DNA of 64,000 nucleotides from Thauera sp. K11 (GTDB lineage: Bacteria > Pseudomonadota > Gammaproteobacteria > Burkholderiales > Rhodocyclaceae), in contig NZ_CP023439.1 of the NCBI RefSeq assembly GCF_002354895.1, forward strand, positions 5,022,001 to 5,086,000, in the 5' to 3' direction. The translations under genes and the position numbers were made by a program. How positions within the stretch are numbered: the first letter of the stretch is position 1; each line of letters starts with the position of its first letter. Positions 8,113-17,149 of this stretch are shown here, in pieces. Below the pieces are notes generated by a model. The model saw nothing but the letters and a program-made list of their open reading frames with translations. It ran no database searches and was not told the DNA's origin.

Positions 8113-9203
8113 GTCTTCCTTCTTTCCGCCAGTACCTTGCGATAGATGGCGAGGTTGCCGTCGCACATCGCATCCACCGAGAACTCGCCGAGCACCAGCG
8201 TGCGGCCGGCTTCGCCCATGCGTGCCCGCAGCGCGGGATCGCCGAGCAGGCGGTCCATCGCGCCGGCCAGTTGCCGCATGTCGCCGGGTTCGACCAGCAG
8301 GCCGTTGACGCCGTCGCGCACCGCCTCGGGCATGCCGCCGGCGCGGCTGGCGATGATGGGCACCCGCGCGGCCGAGGCTTGCAGCAGCGACACGCCCAGG
8401 CCCTCCATGTCGGCCGGATGGACCAGCAGGTCCAGGCAGCCGAGGATCTCGGGCAGGTTGTCGACGAAACCCATCAGGCGCACGTTGCCGGCCAGGCCCT
8501 GGCCGGCGATCGCCTGGCGCAGTTCGGCCTCCAGCGGACCGCGGCCGAACACGAGCACCTGCAGCGCGGGGTGGCGCGGCAGCACCTCCTTCAGCGCGGC
8601 GAGCAGATAGCGGTGGCCCTTGCGCGGGATCAGTTGCGCCACCATGCCGGCAACCGGTGCGTCGGCGGGCAGGCCGAGCGAGGCGCGGAACGCAGCCTTG
8701 TCGCAGTGATGCAGGTAAGGGGTGGCGTCGACTGCGCTGCGCACGCAACTGACCTTGTCCGGCGCCAGCCCCTCGGCCAGCAGCACCTGGCGGATGCCTT
8801 CGGAGATGGTGATCACGTGGTCGTACAGGCGGTATTTCAGCGCCACGACCCAGCGCGCCTCCGGGTTGTCGACGCGCCGCGACAGCACGCAGGGCACACC
8901 GGCCAGCCGCGCGGCGATCCCCCCCAACAGGTCGGCGCCGCGGCGGCTGTGGAGGTGGACGAGATCGGGGCGCTCGGCGGCGATCAGCGACTTCAGGCGC
9001 GAGACGAGGCCGAGGTCGGCATCGCCCTTCATCGGCAGTTCGCATACCTTCGCATGCGCCTTCGCCGGCTCGGCGATGTGGGCGCCGGGCGGGCAGGCGA
9101 GCAGGTTGTCGATGCCGCGGCGGGCCAGGCCCTCCAGGATGTACAGCACCTGTTTCGCGCCGCCGTACAGGTGGCGGCCGGATTCGACGTGGAGGACCTT
9201 CAT
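8109..9203 (-). CDS. Glycosyltransferase family 4
   Basis: A 364-residue GT-B enzyme. Visible marks are GRHLYGGAKQVLY at the N-terminus, HLHSRRGADLLG, VAQLIPRKGHRYLL at the domain hinge, and HPADMEGLGVSLLQASAARVPIIAS in the donor-binding half. It lies in the compact minus-strand operon with overlaps on both sides (4 nt each). Most likely an LPS-core or exopolysaccharide hexosyltransferase. Confidence 0.88.
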   Translation of the reverse strand: MKVLHVESGRHLYGGAKQVLYILEGLARRGIDNLLACPPGAHIAEPAKAHAKVCELPMKGDADLGLVSRLKSLIAAERPDLVHLHSRRGADLLGGIAARLAGVPCVLSRRVDNPEARWVVALKYRLYDHVITISEGIRQVLLAEGLAPDKVSCVRSAVDATPYLHHCDKAAFRASLGLPADAPVAGMVAQLIPRKGHRYLLAALKEVLPRHPALQVLVFGRGPLEAELRQAIAGQGLAGNVRLMGFVDNLPEILGCLDLLVHPADMEGLGVSLLQASAARVPIIASRAGGMPEAVRDGVNGLLVEPGDMRQLAGAMDRLLGDPALRARMGEAGRTLVLGEFSVDAMCDGNLAIYRKVLAERRKT

Positions 9204-10282
9204 GCGGCGCGCTCTGCCGCCAGCACGGCGCGTGCTTCCTGCATCACCCGCCCGGCCGTGATGTCGCGCAGGCAGGTGAAGGCGCCGTTGCAGGTCGGGC
9301 GCCTGCGGCAGGGCGAGCAGGGCAGGCCGAGCCAGATCACCTTGCCGTTGGGGCGGCCGGTGTCCAGATAGGGGCGGGTGGAACCGAACAGCGCCACGGT
9401 GGGCGTGGCGAACGCGGTACCCATGTGGGTGAGGCCGGTATCCACGCCGACCAGCAGACCGGCATGGCGGATCAGCCCGGCGGCTTCGGGAAGGCGCGTG
9501 GCGCCGGCCAGCGACAGCACGCCGGGCGCGGCGGCGGCGATGCGCTGCGCGGCATCCCTGTCGGCCGGGCCGCCGAGGATCACCGGCGTGAGCCCGAGTT
9601 CGTCGCGCACCCGCGGCGCCAGCGCCTGCCAGGCATCCTCGAACCAGTGCTTCTGCGGCCGTGTGGTGAAGGGGGCGAACACCGCGTAGCGGCCGGGTTC
9701 GAGCCCGTGCGCGGCAAGCAGCGCCCCCACCTTCGCCTCGGTTTCGCCGCTCACGCACAGGCGCGGCAGGAATTCGCCGGTGTCGAGGCCGAGCCGTTCC
9801 GCGAGGTAGAGGTATTCGGAGCTGATGCGGCGCTCGATGCCGCCCTTGGGTACCACCTCGGTCATCAGCCACCGGCTGCCCTCGCGCGAGCCCAGGCCGA
9901 TGCGCCGCGGCGCGCCGGAAAGCCAGGCCAGCAGGCCGCTCTTGAGCAGGCTCTGCATGTCGATCGCGGTGTCGAAGCGCTTCGCGCGCAGCAGCGCGCG
10001 AAAGGCGCGGATGCGGCGGAAGAACTCGAGGTAGCGCTTCTCCCGCCACAGCCCGCGCCACTCGGCCTTGGGCCACAGGATCAGTTCGTCGATGCAGGGG
10101 TCGGCGGCGAGCAGTTCGTGGATGCCGGGTTCGACCAGCCAGGCGACGTGGGCCTGCGGATACGTGCGCTTGACGGCGGCGGCGAAGGGGGAGGCGAAGA
10201 CGACGTCGCCGATGGCGGAGGCGCGGACGATGAGCAGGCGGTCCAGGGCGGGTCGAGGGCTCGGTCGCACCATTGAGGGCAT
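9200..10282 (-). CDS. Glycosyltransferase family 9 (ADP-heptose:LPS heptosyltransferase type)
   Basis: A 360-residue GT9 protein of the WaaC/WaaF/WaaQ type that transfers heptose to the LPS inner core. Seen are LLIVRASAIGDVVFASP at the N-terminus, FAPFTTRPQKHWF in the middle, and GVDTGLTHMGTAFATPTVALFGSTRP, the family's donor-binding signature, followed by a Cys-rich CSPCRRRPTC stretch common in this family. Two starts are possible, ATG at 10282 or three codons later at 10273; neither has a strong ribosome binding site. A kinase of the ADP-heptose pathway lies about 10 kb downstream on the same strand. Confidence 0.9.
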   Translation of the reverse strand: MPSMVRPSPRPALDRLLIVRASAIGDVVFASPFAAAVKRTYPQAHVAWLVEPGIHELLAADPCIDELILWPKAEWRGLWREKRYLEFFRRIRAFRALLRAKRFDTAIDMQSLLKSGLLAWLSGAPRRIGLGSREGSRWLMTEVVPKGGIERRISSEYLYLAERLGLDTGEFLPRLCVSGETEAKVGALLAAHGLEPGRYAVFAPFTTRPQKHWFEDAWQALAPRVRDELGLTPVILGGPADRDAAQRIAAAAPGVLSLAGATRLPEAAGLIRHAGLLVGVDTGLTHMGTAFATPTVALFGSTRPYLDTGRPNGKVIWLGLPCSPCRRRPTCNGAFTCLRDITAGRVMQEARAVLAAERAA

Positions 10283-10299
10283 CCCGGTCGATACCGCGT

Positions 10300-11394
10300 T
10301 CAAGCGGCCGGCAGCCAGCCGCAGGCCCGCGCAATGTCCGCGGCGCGCTTTTCCCACGTGAACCGGGACGCCAGCTCGCGTGCGTTGCCGGCCAGTGTCG
10401 CGGCCAGCCGGGGGTCGGCCTGCAGCCGGCGTATCGCGGCCAGCCAGGCGTCGGCGTCGTCCGCGTCGACGAGCAGCGCGTTTTCCTCGTGGGTCAGCAG
10501 TTCGCGGAGCACCGGCAGGTTGCTGGCGACGATGGGGCGGCCGGCGGCGAGCGCCTCGAACAGCTTCATCGGGCTCATCGAATCGGCGGTTGCGATGTCC
10601 TTCGGGTAGGGCAGCAGCACGATGTCGGTCCTGCCGTACCAGCCGGGCACTTCGTGATGGGGCACGAAAGGCAGCACCACGACGCCCGGCGGCGGCGTGT
10701 ATCCCGGCGCCTTGTTGCCGATCAGCGTGACCTGGCCGAGCCCGGCCGCGGCGGCGGCGCCGAATACTTCGATGCCGCGCTTGCGCTCGAGTGTGCCCAG
10801 GTAGACCAGTCGCGGCGCCGCGAGACGTGCCGGGTCGAAGGCCGGGAGCGCCTGATAGGCGCCCAGTTCGACGCCGTTCGGCGCCACCGTGACGCGCGCG
10901 GGATCGGCGCCGGAATCGAGCAGCAAGCGTTCCGCTCCCCTGCTTACCGGCAGCAGGCGGGTCAGCACGCCCTTGCGGTGCGCGGAGATCACGGTGTCGA
11001 GCATGCCCTTGGCGATGAGATCGCGTTCGGCGTCGTGGATCTCGAGCACGTGCGGAATGCCGAGCGCGGCCAGGATGCCGCTGACCTGGGGCAGCGGCGT
11101 AAACACCGAGCGCGCGGCGCGCAGCTCGCGCCGGAAGCGCAGGAAGAAGGGCCACAGCCGGAATCGGGTGTGCAGCCACTGCGTCGGCCGGATGTCGAGG
11201 TCCGGGCTCACACCGAAGTCTTCCAGCACCCGGCGCACGTCGCAGCCCTCGGCCGGCGGCAGGTACATGCGCATCGGCAGGCCGATGTTCCGGAAGCCTT
11301 CGGCCACGTGCAACGCCTGGATCAAGTTGGCACGATTGCGATGCAGCCGGCTGCGGCCGACATAGACAAGTGCTTGCGGGGACTGGGGATGCAT
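10300..11394 (-). CDS. Glycosyltransferase family 4
   Basis: A 364-residue GT-B enzyme. Features: LEIHDAERDLIAKG in the first half, APNGVELGAY at the domain border, YLGTLERKRGIEVF for the nucleotide-binding hinge, and SPMKLFEALAAGRPIVASN as the donor-sugar signature. It is the second gene of the minus-strand operon, 22 bp after the stop of the membrane protein gene. The enzyme resembles EPS mannosyl or glucosyl transferases, but no specific assignment is possible. Confidence 0.86.
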   Translation of the reverse strand: MHPQSPQALVYVGRSRLHRNRANLIQALHVAEGFRNIGLPMRMYLPPAEGCDVRRVLEDFGVSPDLDIRPTQWLHTRFRLWPFFLRFRRELRAARSVFTPLPQVSGILAALGIPHVLEIHDAERDLIAKGMLDTVISAHRKGVLTRLLPVSRGAERLLLDSGADPARVTVAPNGVELGAYQALPAFDPARLAAPRLVYLGTLERKRGIEVFGAAAAAGLGQVTLIGNKAPGYTPPPGVVVLPFVPHHEVPGWYGRTDIVLLPYPKDIATADSMSPMKLFEALAAGRPIVASNLPVLRELLTHEENALLVDADDADAWLAAIRRLQADPRLAATLAGNARELASRFTWEKRAADIARACGWLPAA

Positions 11395-11416
11395 GCTGCT
11401 CTCGGGCGAGTCTCGT

Positions 11417-12961
11417 TCAACGCTGCTGCAGGTAGAAGATCAACAGGGTCTCCCTGGCTTGCGGACTGTGGTACTCCATGACCGGCGCACCGGAGAAGAG
11501 CGCGCGCGCCGCGCCGGCCTCGTGATCGTCGAGGCGGAGCGCCACATAGTACGGCGGCATGGCGTGCGCGAGATGGGCGCGCAACTGGTCCAGATTGGAG
11601 AACTGGGCGCCCAGCGGCCGGCCGGCATAGTAATTGATGACCGTGTCGTTGGTGGCGATCGGGACGTCGGCCGGGACATTGCGGCCGAGCCACTGGCCGG
11701 CGTCGCGGATGTAGATCTTGTAGTCCGGCTGCACCGAGATGGTGTTGATCAGGCCGCCGATCACCAGCCCCGCGAGCGCAAGCGTGCGGACCCATCGCCC
11801 GCGGCGGCCGGCGGTCCGGCGACGGTCCAGCAGTCGTGCCGCCAGCGCGCTGGTGATGATCAGGATCAGACAGGAGGCGAGCACCGCGTAGCGCCCGACC
11901 AGGGTCAACTGCTTGGCAAAGAAGACGATCAGGGTCAGGGCGACGATTCCGAGCAGGGAATAGATCAGCCCATAGCCGGCACGGCGCGGCAGTCCGAAGC
12001 GGTGAAGGCCGTAGGCCGTCAGCAGCACCAGGAAAACGCCGAGATTCTTCAGCGCCATCCATACCGACATCGTGACGATGCCGCTGGCCAGCATGGGATG
12101 GGCGAAATCCCTGCTGTACTTGTCGAGCACGTCGCCGATCTGCCGTGCGACCTCATCGAAGGCGGTAAAGACCTCGGCGGGATTTCCATAGACGAGCAGT
12201 TCATGCAGCCGTCCCACCGGGGTATCGCTGGCCAGCACGAAGGCCAGTACCGCCACCAGCGCGGGCACGGCACAGGCTCCGACCAGAGAGGCCCTGCGCA
12301 GCCGCTCCCGCCATGGCCTGTCCTGCAGCAGCAACGCGAGCGGCGCCAGCGCCAGCAGCACCGCGCCCTCGACGCGGAATAGCGTCGCCATCGTCGCGCC
12401 CGCCTGCCACAGCAGCGCGTCGCCGACCCGGCCGCGCTCTTCCTGCCAGAAGCGGCACAGCGGCACGATGGCGAACAGGGCGAAGGCGATGTAGCCCCAG
12501 TCGCGGTAGATCTCCAGGCCGTGGGCGAGCTTCGGGAAGGACAGGAAAACCAGCGCGGCGACCCAGGGTTTGCCGGTATCCGGCTCCAGGCGCGCATGCA
12601 GGCGGATGAAGGCGTCCGCCAGCAGCACCCACAGGCCGGCGTTGACCAGGTGCGCGGCATCTTCCAGCGCCAGCCCCGTGAACCGGGACACGAGCGCGAA
12701 CAGCACCGAATAGGCGGGCCACGGGTAGAGTTCCAGCGCGGCGTCGAGTCCGCCGTCCAGGAAGGCCTCGGCCGTACGGACGAAGAGGGTGCCATCGCGG
12801 TTGATGACCTCGCCCATCGCCGCGAGCAGCGCCATCGCGACCAGGATGACCAGCGCCGTGAGAACGCGCGTGCCGGTCAGCGTGGCGGCCCAGCGCAGGG
12901 CGGCATGGGCCGGTGTCGTGGCGGGGTGGATGGATGCCCTGTCGGTCTGGGATGGAATCAT
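11417..12961 (-). CDS. Polytopic membrane protein, probable GT-C (family 39-like) glycosyltransferase
   Basis: A 514-residue protein with about ten to twelve hydrophobic segments from about residue 40 and a soluble C-terminal part (about 410-514). An acidic INRDGTLF segment falls in the first periplasmic loop, where GT-C enzymes place their catalytic Asp, and it is followed by a PWPAYS segment; this resembles the PMT/ArnT fold but is weak. It may move a lipid-linked sugar onto the glycan in the periplasm. It is the first gene of the minus-strand operon; its ATG at 12961 follows an AAGGCGAG ribosome binding site. A non-enzymatic membrane role cannot be excluded. Confidence 0.65.
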   Translation of the reverse strand: MIPSQTDRASIHPATTPAHAALRWAATLTGTRVLTALVILVAMALLAAMGEVINRDGTLFVRTAEAFLDGGLDAALELYPWPAYSVLFALVSRFTGLALEDAAHLVNAGLWVLLADAFIRLHARLEPDTGKPWVAALVFLSFPKLAHGLEIYRDWGYIAFALFAIVPLCRFWQEERGRVGDALLWQAGATMATLFRVEGAVLLALAPLALLLQDRPWRERLRRASLVGACAVPALVAVLAFVLASDTPVGRLHELLVYGNPAEVFTAFDEVARQIGDVLDKYSRDFAHPMLASGIVTMSVWMALKNLGVFLVLLTAYGLHRFGLPRRAGYGLIYSLLGIVALTLIVFFAKQLTLVGRYAVLASCLILIITSALAARLLDRRRTAGRRGRWVRTLALAGLVIGGLINTISVQPDYKIYIRDAGQWLGRNVPADVPIATNDTVINYYAGRPLGAQFSNLDQLRAHLAHAMPPYYVALRLDDHEAGAARALFSGAPVMEYHSPQARETLLIFYLQQR

Positions 12962-13042
12962 GTCTTGCTCGCCTTGGCGTGCCGGCGCAAGGGCGAGGGC
13001 GGGCGATGGATTGACTTGGGGCGCTGGCGTGATCGGCTTGCG

Positions 13043-13093
13043 ATTATACGCGGCGGCGGGTGTATCGGGTGGCCGCGGCCCTTCGGCTATACT
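13043..13093. promoter_or_regulatory. Possible divergent promoter region between two glycan operons
   Basis: The 157-bp gap between the divergent operons holds a perfect TATAAT on the minus strand (13043-13048) and a TATACT on the plus strand (13088-13093), each suitably placed as a -10 box. Neither has a convincing -35 hexamer, so this is a weak call. Confidence 0.35.
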
Positions 13094-13118
13094 CCGGGCT
13101 TTGATCCGGAGTGGTTGC

Positions 13119-14237
13119 ATGCGTCTTGCCATCTTCATGCCGTCCTTTGGCGATGGTGGCGTCGAGCGCATGCTGGTCAATCTCGCTGGTGGTCTCGTCC
13201 GGCGTGGCGTGGAGGTCGATTTCCTCACGCGTTCGCGCGAGGAACCCTACCTCGGCCAGCTCGACGCCGGCGTGCGTCTGATCGAGACGGGGCGATCGGG
13301 CGTGTTCGGCGTGCAGCCCTCCATGCTGCGCTACCTGCGGCAGGCCCGCCCCGACTTCGTCCTGTGCGGCAAGGACAGGGCCGGGCGTGCCGCCGTGCTG
13401 GCGAGGAGGCTGTCCGGCGTGCCGTTCAGGCTGGTCATGCGCCCCGGAACGACGGTGTCCGAACGCCTGGCCGGGCGCAGCGCCTTCAAGCGCTGGCGGA
13501 CGTATCGGCAACTGCGCGCCATCTATGGCGCGGCCGATGCGGTGGTCGGCAATTCCGAAGGCGTGGTGCGCGACATCGCCGCCGTCGCGCATGTGAGCGC
13601 CTCGCGCCTGCACCTGATCCGCAACCCCGTCGTGACCTCCGCGCTCGCCGTCCAGGCGGCCGAACCGCTGGTGCATCCGTGGTTCGCCGCAGGCTCGCCG
13701 CCGGTGATCTGCGGCCTGGGCGGCCTGCGCACGCAAAAGGGTTTCGATACCTTGCTGGAGGCGTTCGCCCGCGTGCGCGCCATCCGCCCCTGCCGGCTGC
13801 TGATCCTCGGGGAGGGGCGCCTTCGCGAAGCCCTGCAGCAGCAGGCCGGGCGCCTGGGCGTCGCCGATGACTTCGCATTGCCCGGTTTCGACCCGAATCC
13901 CTACCGCTATCTGGCCCGGGCCGGCCTTTTCGTGCTCGCTTCGCGCTGGGAGGGGTCTCCGAACGCCCTGACCGAGGCGCTGGCGCTCGGCGTGCCGGTC
14001 GTCGCTGCCGACTGCCCCAGCGGCCCGCGCGAGATCCTGCGCGGAGGCGAGGTGGCGCCGCTGGTGCCGGTGGACGACGTGCCGGCGCTGGCCGCCGCCA
14101 TCCGGCACGTGCTCGACGAGCCCGGCGATGCGTCGCCGCGCCGCGCCGCGGTGCAGGAATACACCGTCGAAACCTGCGCCGCGCGCTACCACGCCCTGTT
14201 CCAGCGCCTGCTCGGCGAAGAGGGCGTTCGCGCGTGA
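13119..14237 (+). CDS. Glycosyltransferase family 4, tandem copy 1
   Basis: A 372-residue GT-B enzyme. It opens with FMPSFGDGGVERMLVNLA and has IRNPVV at the domain border, a CGLGGLRTQKGF hinge, and ASRWEGSPNALTEALALG followed by DCPSGPREIL as the donor-binding end. The ATG at 13119 has GGAG upstream. It overlaps the next gene by four bases. The next two genes share the same order of motifs, so the three arose by tandem duplication and probably add successive sugars to one glycan. Confidence 0.9.
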   Translation: MRLAIFMPSFGDGGVERMLVNLAGGLVRRGVEVDFLTRSREEPYLGQLDAGVRLIETGRSGVFGVQPSMLRYLRQARPDFVLCGKDRAGRAAVLARRLSGVPFRLVMRPGTTVSERLAGRSAFKRWRTYRQLRAIYGAADAVVGNSEGVVRDIAAVAHVSASRLHLIRNPVVTSALAVQAAEPLVHPWFAAGSPPVICGLGGLRTQKGFDTLLEAFARVRAIRPCRLLILGEGRLREALQQQAGRLGVADDFALPGFDPNPYRYLARAGLFVLASRWEGSPNALTEALALGVPVVAADCPSGPREILRGGEVAPLVPVDDVPALAAAIRHVLDEPGDASPRRAAVQEYTVETCAARYHALFQRLLGEEGVRA

Positions 14238-15343
14238 GCACCGATCTGGCCGTGTTCGCGGCCACTTCCGGCCACAGCGGCGTCGATCGCGTGCTGGGCA
14301 ACCTCGTGCCGGCGATCGCGCGGCTCGGGCTGCGGGTCGACGTGCTCGGCGTGGAAGGGCACGGGCCGACGTTCGACACGCTGCCCGACGGGGTGCGGCA
14401 TCTGCCGCTCGGCGCGCGCCACGTGAATCCGGCGATTCCGGCGCTGGTCCGCTACCTGCGCCGCGAACGCCCCGAGGCCCTGCTGTGCGACAAGGACCGG
14501 GTCAACCGCGCGGCGCTGTTCGCCCGCCTGCTGGCGCGGGTGCCGACCCGCGTCGGCGTGCGGCTGGGCACCACGGTGTCGGTCAACCTCGCCAGCCGCG
14601 GCGCCTTCGAGCGCTTCGTGCAGCGGGCGTCGATGCGCTGGATCTACCCGCTGGCGGACGCGGTGCTGGTGCCGTCCGCCGGCGCGGCCGACGACCTCGC
14701 CGCCTATGCCGGCCTGCCGCGCGAGCGCATCCACGTGGTGCCCAGCCCCATCGTCACCGGCCGGATGCGCGCCAGGGCGCAGGAGGCGCTGGATCATCCC
14801 TGGTTCGCCGCCGGCCAGCCGCCGGTGGTGCTCGGCGTCGGCGAACTGTCGGAACGCAAGGACTTCGCCACGCTGCTGCGCGCGTTCGCGAAACTGCGCG
14901 CCGGCCTGGACTGCCGGCTGCTGATCCTCGGCGAAGGCCGGCGCCGCGGCGAACTCGAGCGCCTCGCGGCCGAACTGGGCGTGGCGCAGGACGTCGCGCT
15001 GCCCGGTTTCTGCACCAATCCCTATCCCTACATGGCGCACGCCGCGGTGTTCGCGCTCGCCTCGCGCTGGGAGGGCATGCCGGTGGTGCTGATCGAGGCG
15101 CTGGCGCTGGGCACGCCCAGCGTCGCCTGCGACTGCCCGAGCGGCCCGCGCGAGGTGCTGGACGGCGGGCGCCACGGCCCGCTGGTGCCGGTGGGCGACG
15201 CCGATGCGCTGGCACTCGCGCTGCGCCGCCAACTCGACGTGCCGACGCCGGCGGAACGATCGCGCGCCGCGGTGCAGGGCTACACCGACGAAGGCAGCGC
15301 CCGCGCCTATCTCGCTGCGCTCGGCTTCCGGGAGTTCCCGTGA
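14234..15343 (+). CDS. Glycosyltransferase family 4, tandem copy 2
   Basis: A 369-residue paralogue of the preceding gene, with GHSGVDRVLGNLV at the start, GVGELSERKDF at the hinge, LPGFCTNPYPYMAH, and ASRWEGMPVVLIEALALG followed by DCPSGPREVLDGGRHGPLVPV. Its hinge and end are closer to copy 3 (shared ERKDF/EQKDF and VLDGGR) than to copy 1. It starts at a GTG that overlaps the preceding stop, and ends overlapping the next start, so the three genes are translationally coupled. The GSPN of copies 1 and 3 is GMPV here, which may indicate a different donor. Confidence 0.9.
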   Translation: MSTDLAVFAATSGHSGVDRVLGNLVPAIARLGLRVDVLGVEGHGPTFDTLPDGVRHLPLGARHVNPAIPALVRYLRRERPEALLCDKDRVNRAALFARLLARVPTRVGVRLGTTVSVNLASRGAFERFVQRASMRWIYPLADAVLVPSAGAADDLAAYAGLPRERIHVVPSPIVTGRMRARAQEALDHPWFAAGQPPVVLGVGELSERKDFATLLRAFAKLRAGLDCRLLILGEGRRRGELERLAAELGVAQDVALPGFCTNPYPYMAHAAVFALASRWEGMPVVLIEALALGTPSVACDCPSGPREVLDGGRHGPLVPVGDADALALALRRQLDVPTPAERSRAAVQGYTDEGSARAYLAALGFREFP

Positions 15344-16455
15344 ATACGCCGCCGCGGCTCGCGGTGCTGATCTCCTTCTCCGGCGAAGGCGGGGTGGAGC
15401 GCATGGTGCTCAACCTCGTCGAAGGCTTCGCGGCGCGCGGCGTGGCGGTGGACCTGCTGGCGATCCGCGCCGACAGCGCCCATCTCGGCGCCCTGCCGGC
15501 GGGCGTGACGCTGATCGACCTCGGCGTGCGCCACAGCGGCATGGCGATATGGCCGCTGGCACGCTACCTGCGCCGGGTGCGGCCCGATGCGCTGCTCGCG
15601 GCCAAGGACCGCGCCATCCGCGCCGCGGTGCTGGCGCGCTGGCTGGCCGGCAGTCGGGTACGCATCGTCGGGCGGCTGGGCACCAACCTGTCGGCGGCGC
15701 TGGAGGGGCGCTCGAACTTCGCGCGCTGGCTGCGGGTGGCGCCGATGCGGCTGATCTATGCGCCGGTGGAGCGCGTGGTGTGCGTGTCCGAAGGCGTGCT
15801 GGAAGATACCGCCCGGCTCACCGGCCTGCCGCGCGCGCGGCTGCAGGTGATCCGCAACCCGGTGGTGACGCCGCGGCTGGGCGAACTCGCCGCCTGGCCG
15901 GTCGATCATCCGTGGTTTGCCGATCATGCGCTGCCCATCGTCCTCGGCGCCGGCCGCCTCACCGAGCAGAAGGACTTCCCCACCCTGGTGCGCGCCTTCG
16001 CGAAGCTGCGCCGGCAGCGGCCGGCGCGGCTGGTGATCCTCGGCGAGGGCCGCCATCGCGCGCGCCTCGAGGCCCTCGCGGCGGAACTCGGGGTGGCCGG
16101 CGACGTGGCGCTGCCGGGTTTCACGCCCAATCCCTATGCCTGGATGGCACGGGCCGACCTGTTCGTGCTCAGTTCGGCGTGGGAAGGTTCGCCCAACGTG
16201 CTGACCGAGGCCCTGGCGCTGGGCACCCCCAGCGTGGCGACCGATTGCCCGAGCGGCCCGCGCGAAGTGCTGGACGGCGGGCGCTACGGGCCGCTGGTGC
16301 CGGTGGGCGACGCCGAGGCGCTGGGCGATGCGATGCTGCGCACGCTGGCTGCGCCGCTGCCGGCCGACGACCTGAAGCGTGCCGTGGCCGCCTACCACCG
16401 CGATGCGTCCGTCCAGGGCTATCTCGCTGCGCTTGAGCTTAACGGAGCCGACTGA
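15340..16455 (+). CDS. Glycosyltransferase family 4, tandem copy 3
   Basis: A 371-residue third paralogue: SFSGEGGVERMVLNLV at the start, IRNPVVTPRLG at the domain border, GAGRLTEQKDF at the hinge, and SSAWEGSPNVLTEALALG with DCPSGPREVLDGGRYGPLVPV at the end. GTG start at 15340 overlapping the previous stop. A sulfotransferase gene begins at the base right after its stop codon, so modification and assembly of the glycan are likely coupled. Confidence 0.9.
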   Translation: MNTPPRLAVLISFSGEGGVERMVLNLVEGFAARGVAVDLLAIRADSAHLGALPAGVTLIDLGVRHSGMAIWPLARYLRRVRPDALLAAKDRAIRAAVLARWLAGSRVRIVGRLGTNLSAALEGRSNFARWLRVAPMRLIYAPVERVVCVSEGVLEDTARLTGLPRARLQVIRNPVVTPRLGELAAWPVDHPWFADHALPIVLGAGRLTEQKDFPTLVRAFAKLRRQRPARLVILGEGRHRARLEALAAELGVAGDVALPGFTPNPYAWMARADLFVLSSAWEGSPNVLTEALALGTPSVATDCPSGPREVLDGGRYGPLVPVGDAEALGDAMLRTLAAPLPADDLKRAVAAYHRDASVQGYLAALELNGAD

Positions 16456-17118
16456 ATGCTGCTGTCCCTGAAATACAACTTCCTCTTCGTCCACATCGCC
16501 AAGACCGGCGGCACTTCGGTGCGCGATTCGCTGCGCCCGCTGCGCCTGCGCGACCCCTGGTATCCGGTGCAGTTCCTGTGTTCGCGGCTGTCGGCGCTGT
16601 CCGGCCACCGGCTGGGCATCAAGTTTCCGCGCCACTCGAAGATCATCGCCGCCAGGGAGATGCTGCCGGCCGAGACCTTCGACAAGCTGTTCAAGTTCGT
16701 CTTCGTGCGCAACCCGTGGGACCTGCAGGTCAGCTCCTTCCACCACATCCGGCGCGAGCGGCCGCACCTGATGAGCCACATCGACACCTTCGACGAGTTC
16801 ATCCGCTGGAAGCTCGATCCCGGGCGGCCCTACCAGTTCCACGTCGACACCAGCATCGAACTGCAGAGCGACTACGTGATCGACCTGCACGGCAAGGTGC
16901 TGGTGGATTTCATGGGCCGCTACGAAAACCTGGCCGAAGACTTCGACGAAGCCTGCCGCCGCATCGGCATCACCCCGCCCACGCTGCTGCACAAGCGCCA
17001 GGCCACCGACCGCAAGAAGGACTACCGCAGCTACTACACCGACGAACTGGCGGAGATGGTGGCAAAGCACTTCGAGCCGGACATCCGGATCTTCGGCTAT
17101 CGGTTCGACCAGCCCTGA
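16456..17118 (+). CDS. PAPS-dependent sulfotransferase family protein
   Basis: A 220-residue cytoplasmic-type sulfotransferase (sulfotransfer_2 family). The 5'-phosphosulfate loop is HIAKTGGTS at residues 13-21, and the 3'-phosphate motif is FVRNPWDLQVSSF (Arg85 and Ser93/94). It would move sulfate from PAPS to a sugar hydroxyl. It begins directly after the stop of the third tandem glycosyltransferase, and a pyruvyl-transferase-like gene follows, so the substrate is probably the glycan made by this operon. A nodulation-type or lipid substrate is less likely. Family fit is clear; the acceptor is inferred. Confidence 0.85.
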   Translation: MLLSLKYNFLFVHIAKTGGTSVRDSLRPLRLRDPWYPVQFLCSRLSALSGHRLGIKFPRHSKIIAAREMLPAETFDKLFKFVFVRNPWDLQVSSFHHIRRERPHLMSHIDTFDEFIRWKLDPGRPYQFHVDTSIELQSDYVIDLHGKVLVDFMGRYENLAEDFDEACRRIGITPPTLLHKRQATDRKKDYRSYYTDELAEMVAKHFEPDIRIFGYRFDQP

Positions 17119-17149
17119 TGCGCGACAGCGCGGAAGAGGAGAGAGCAGG

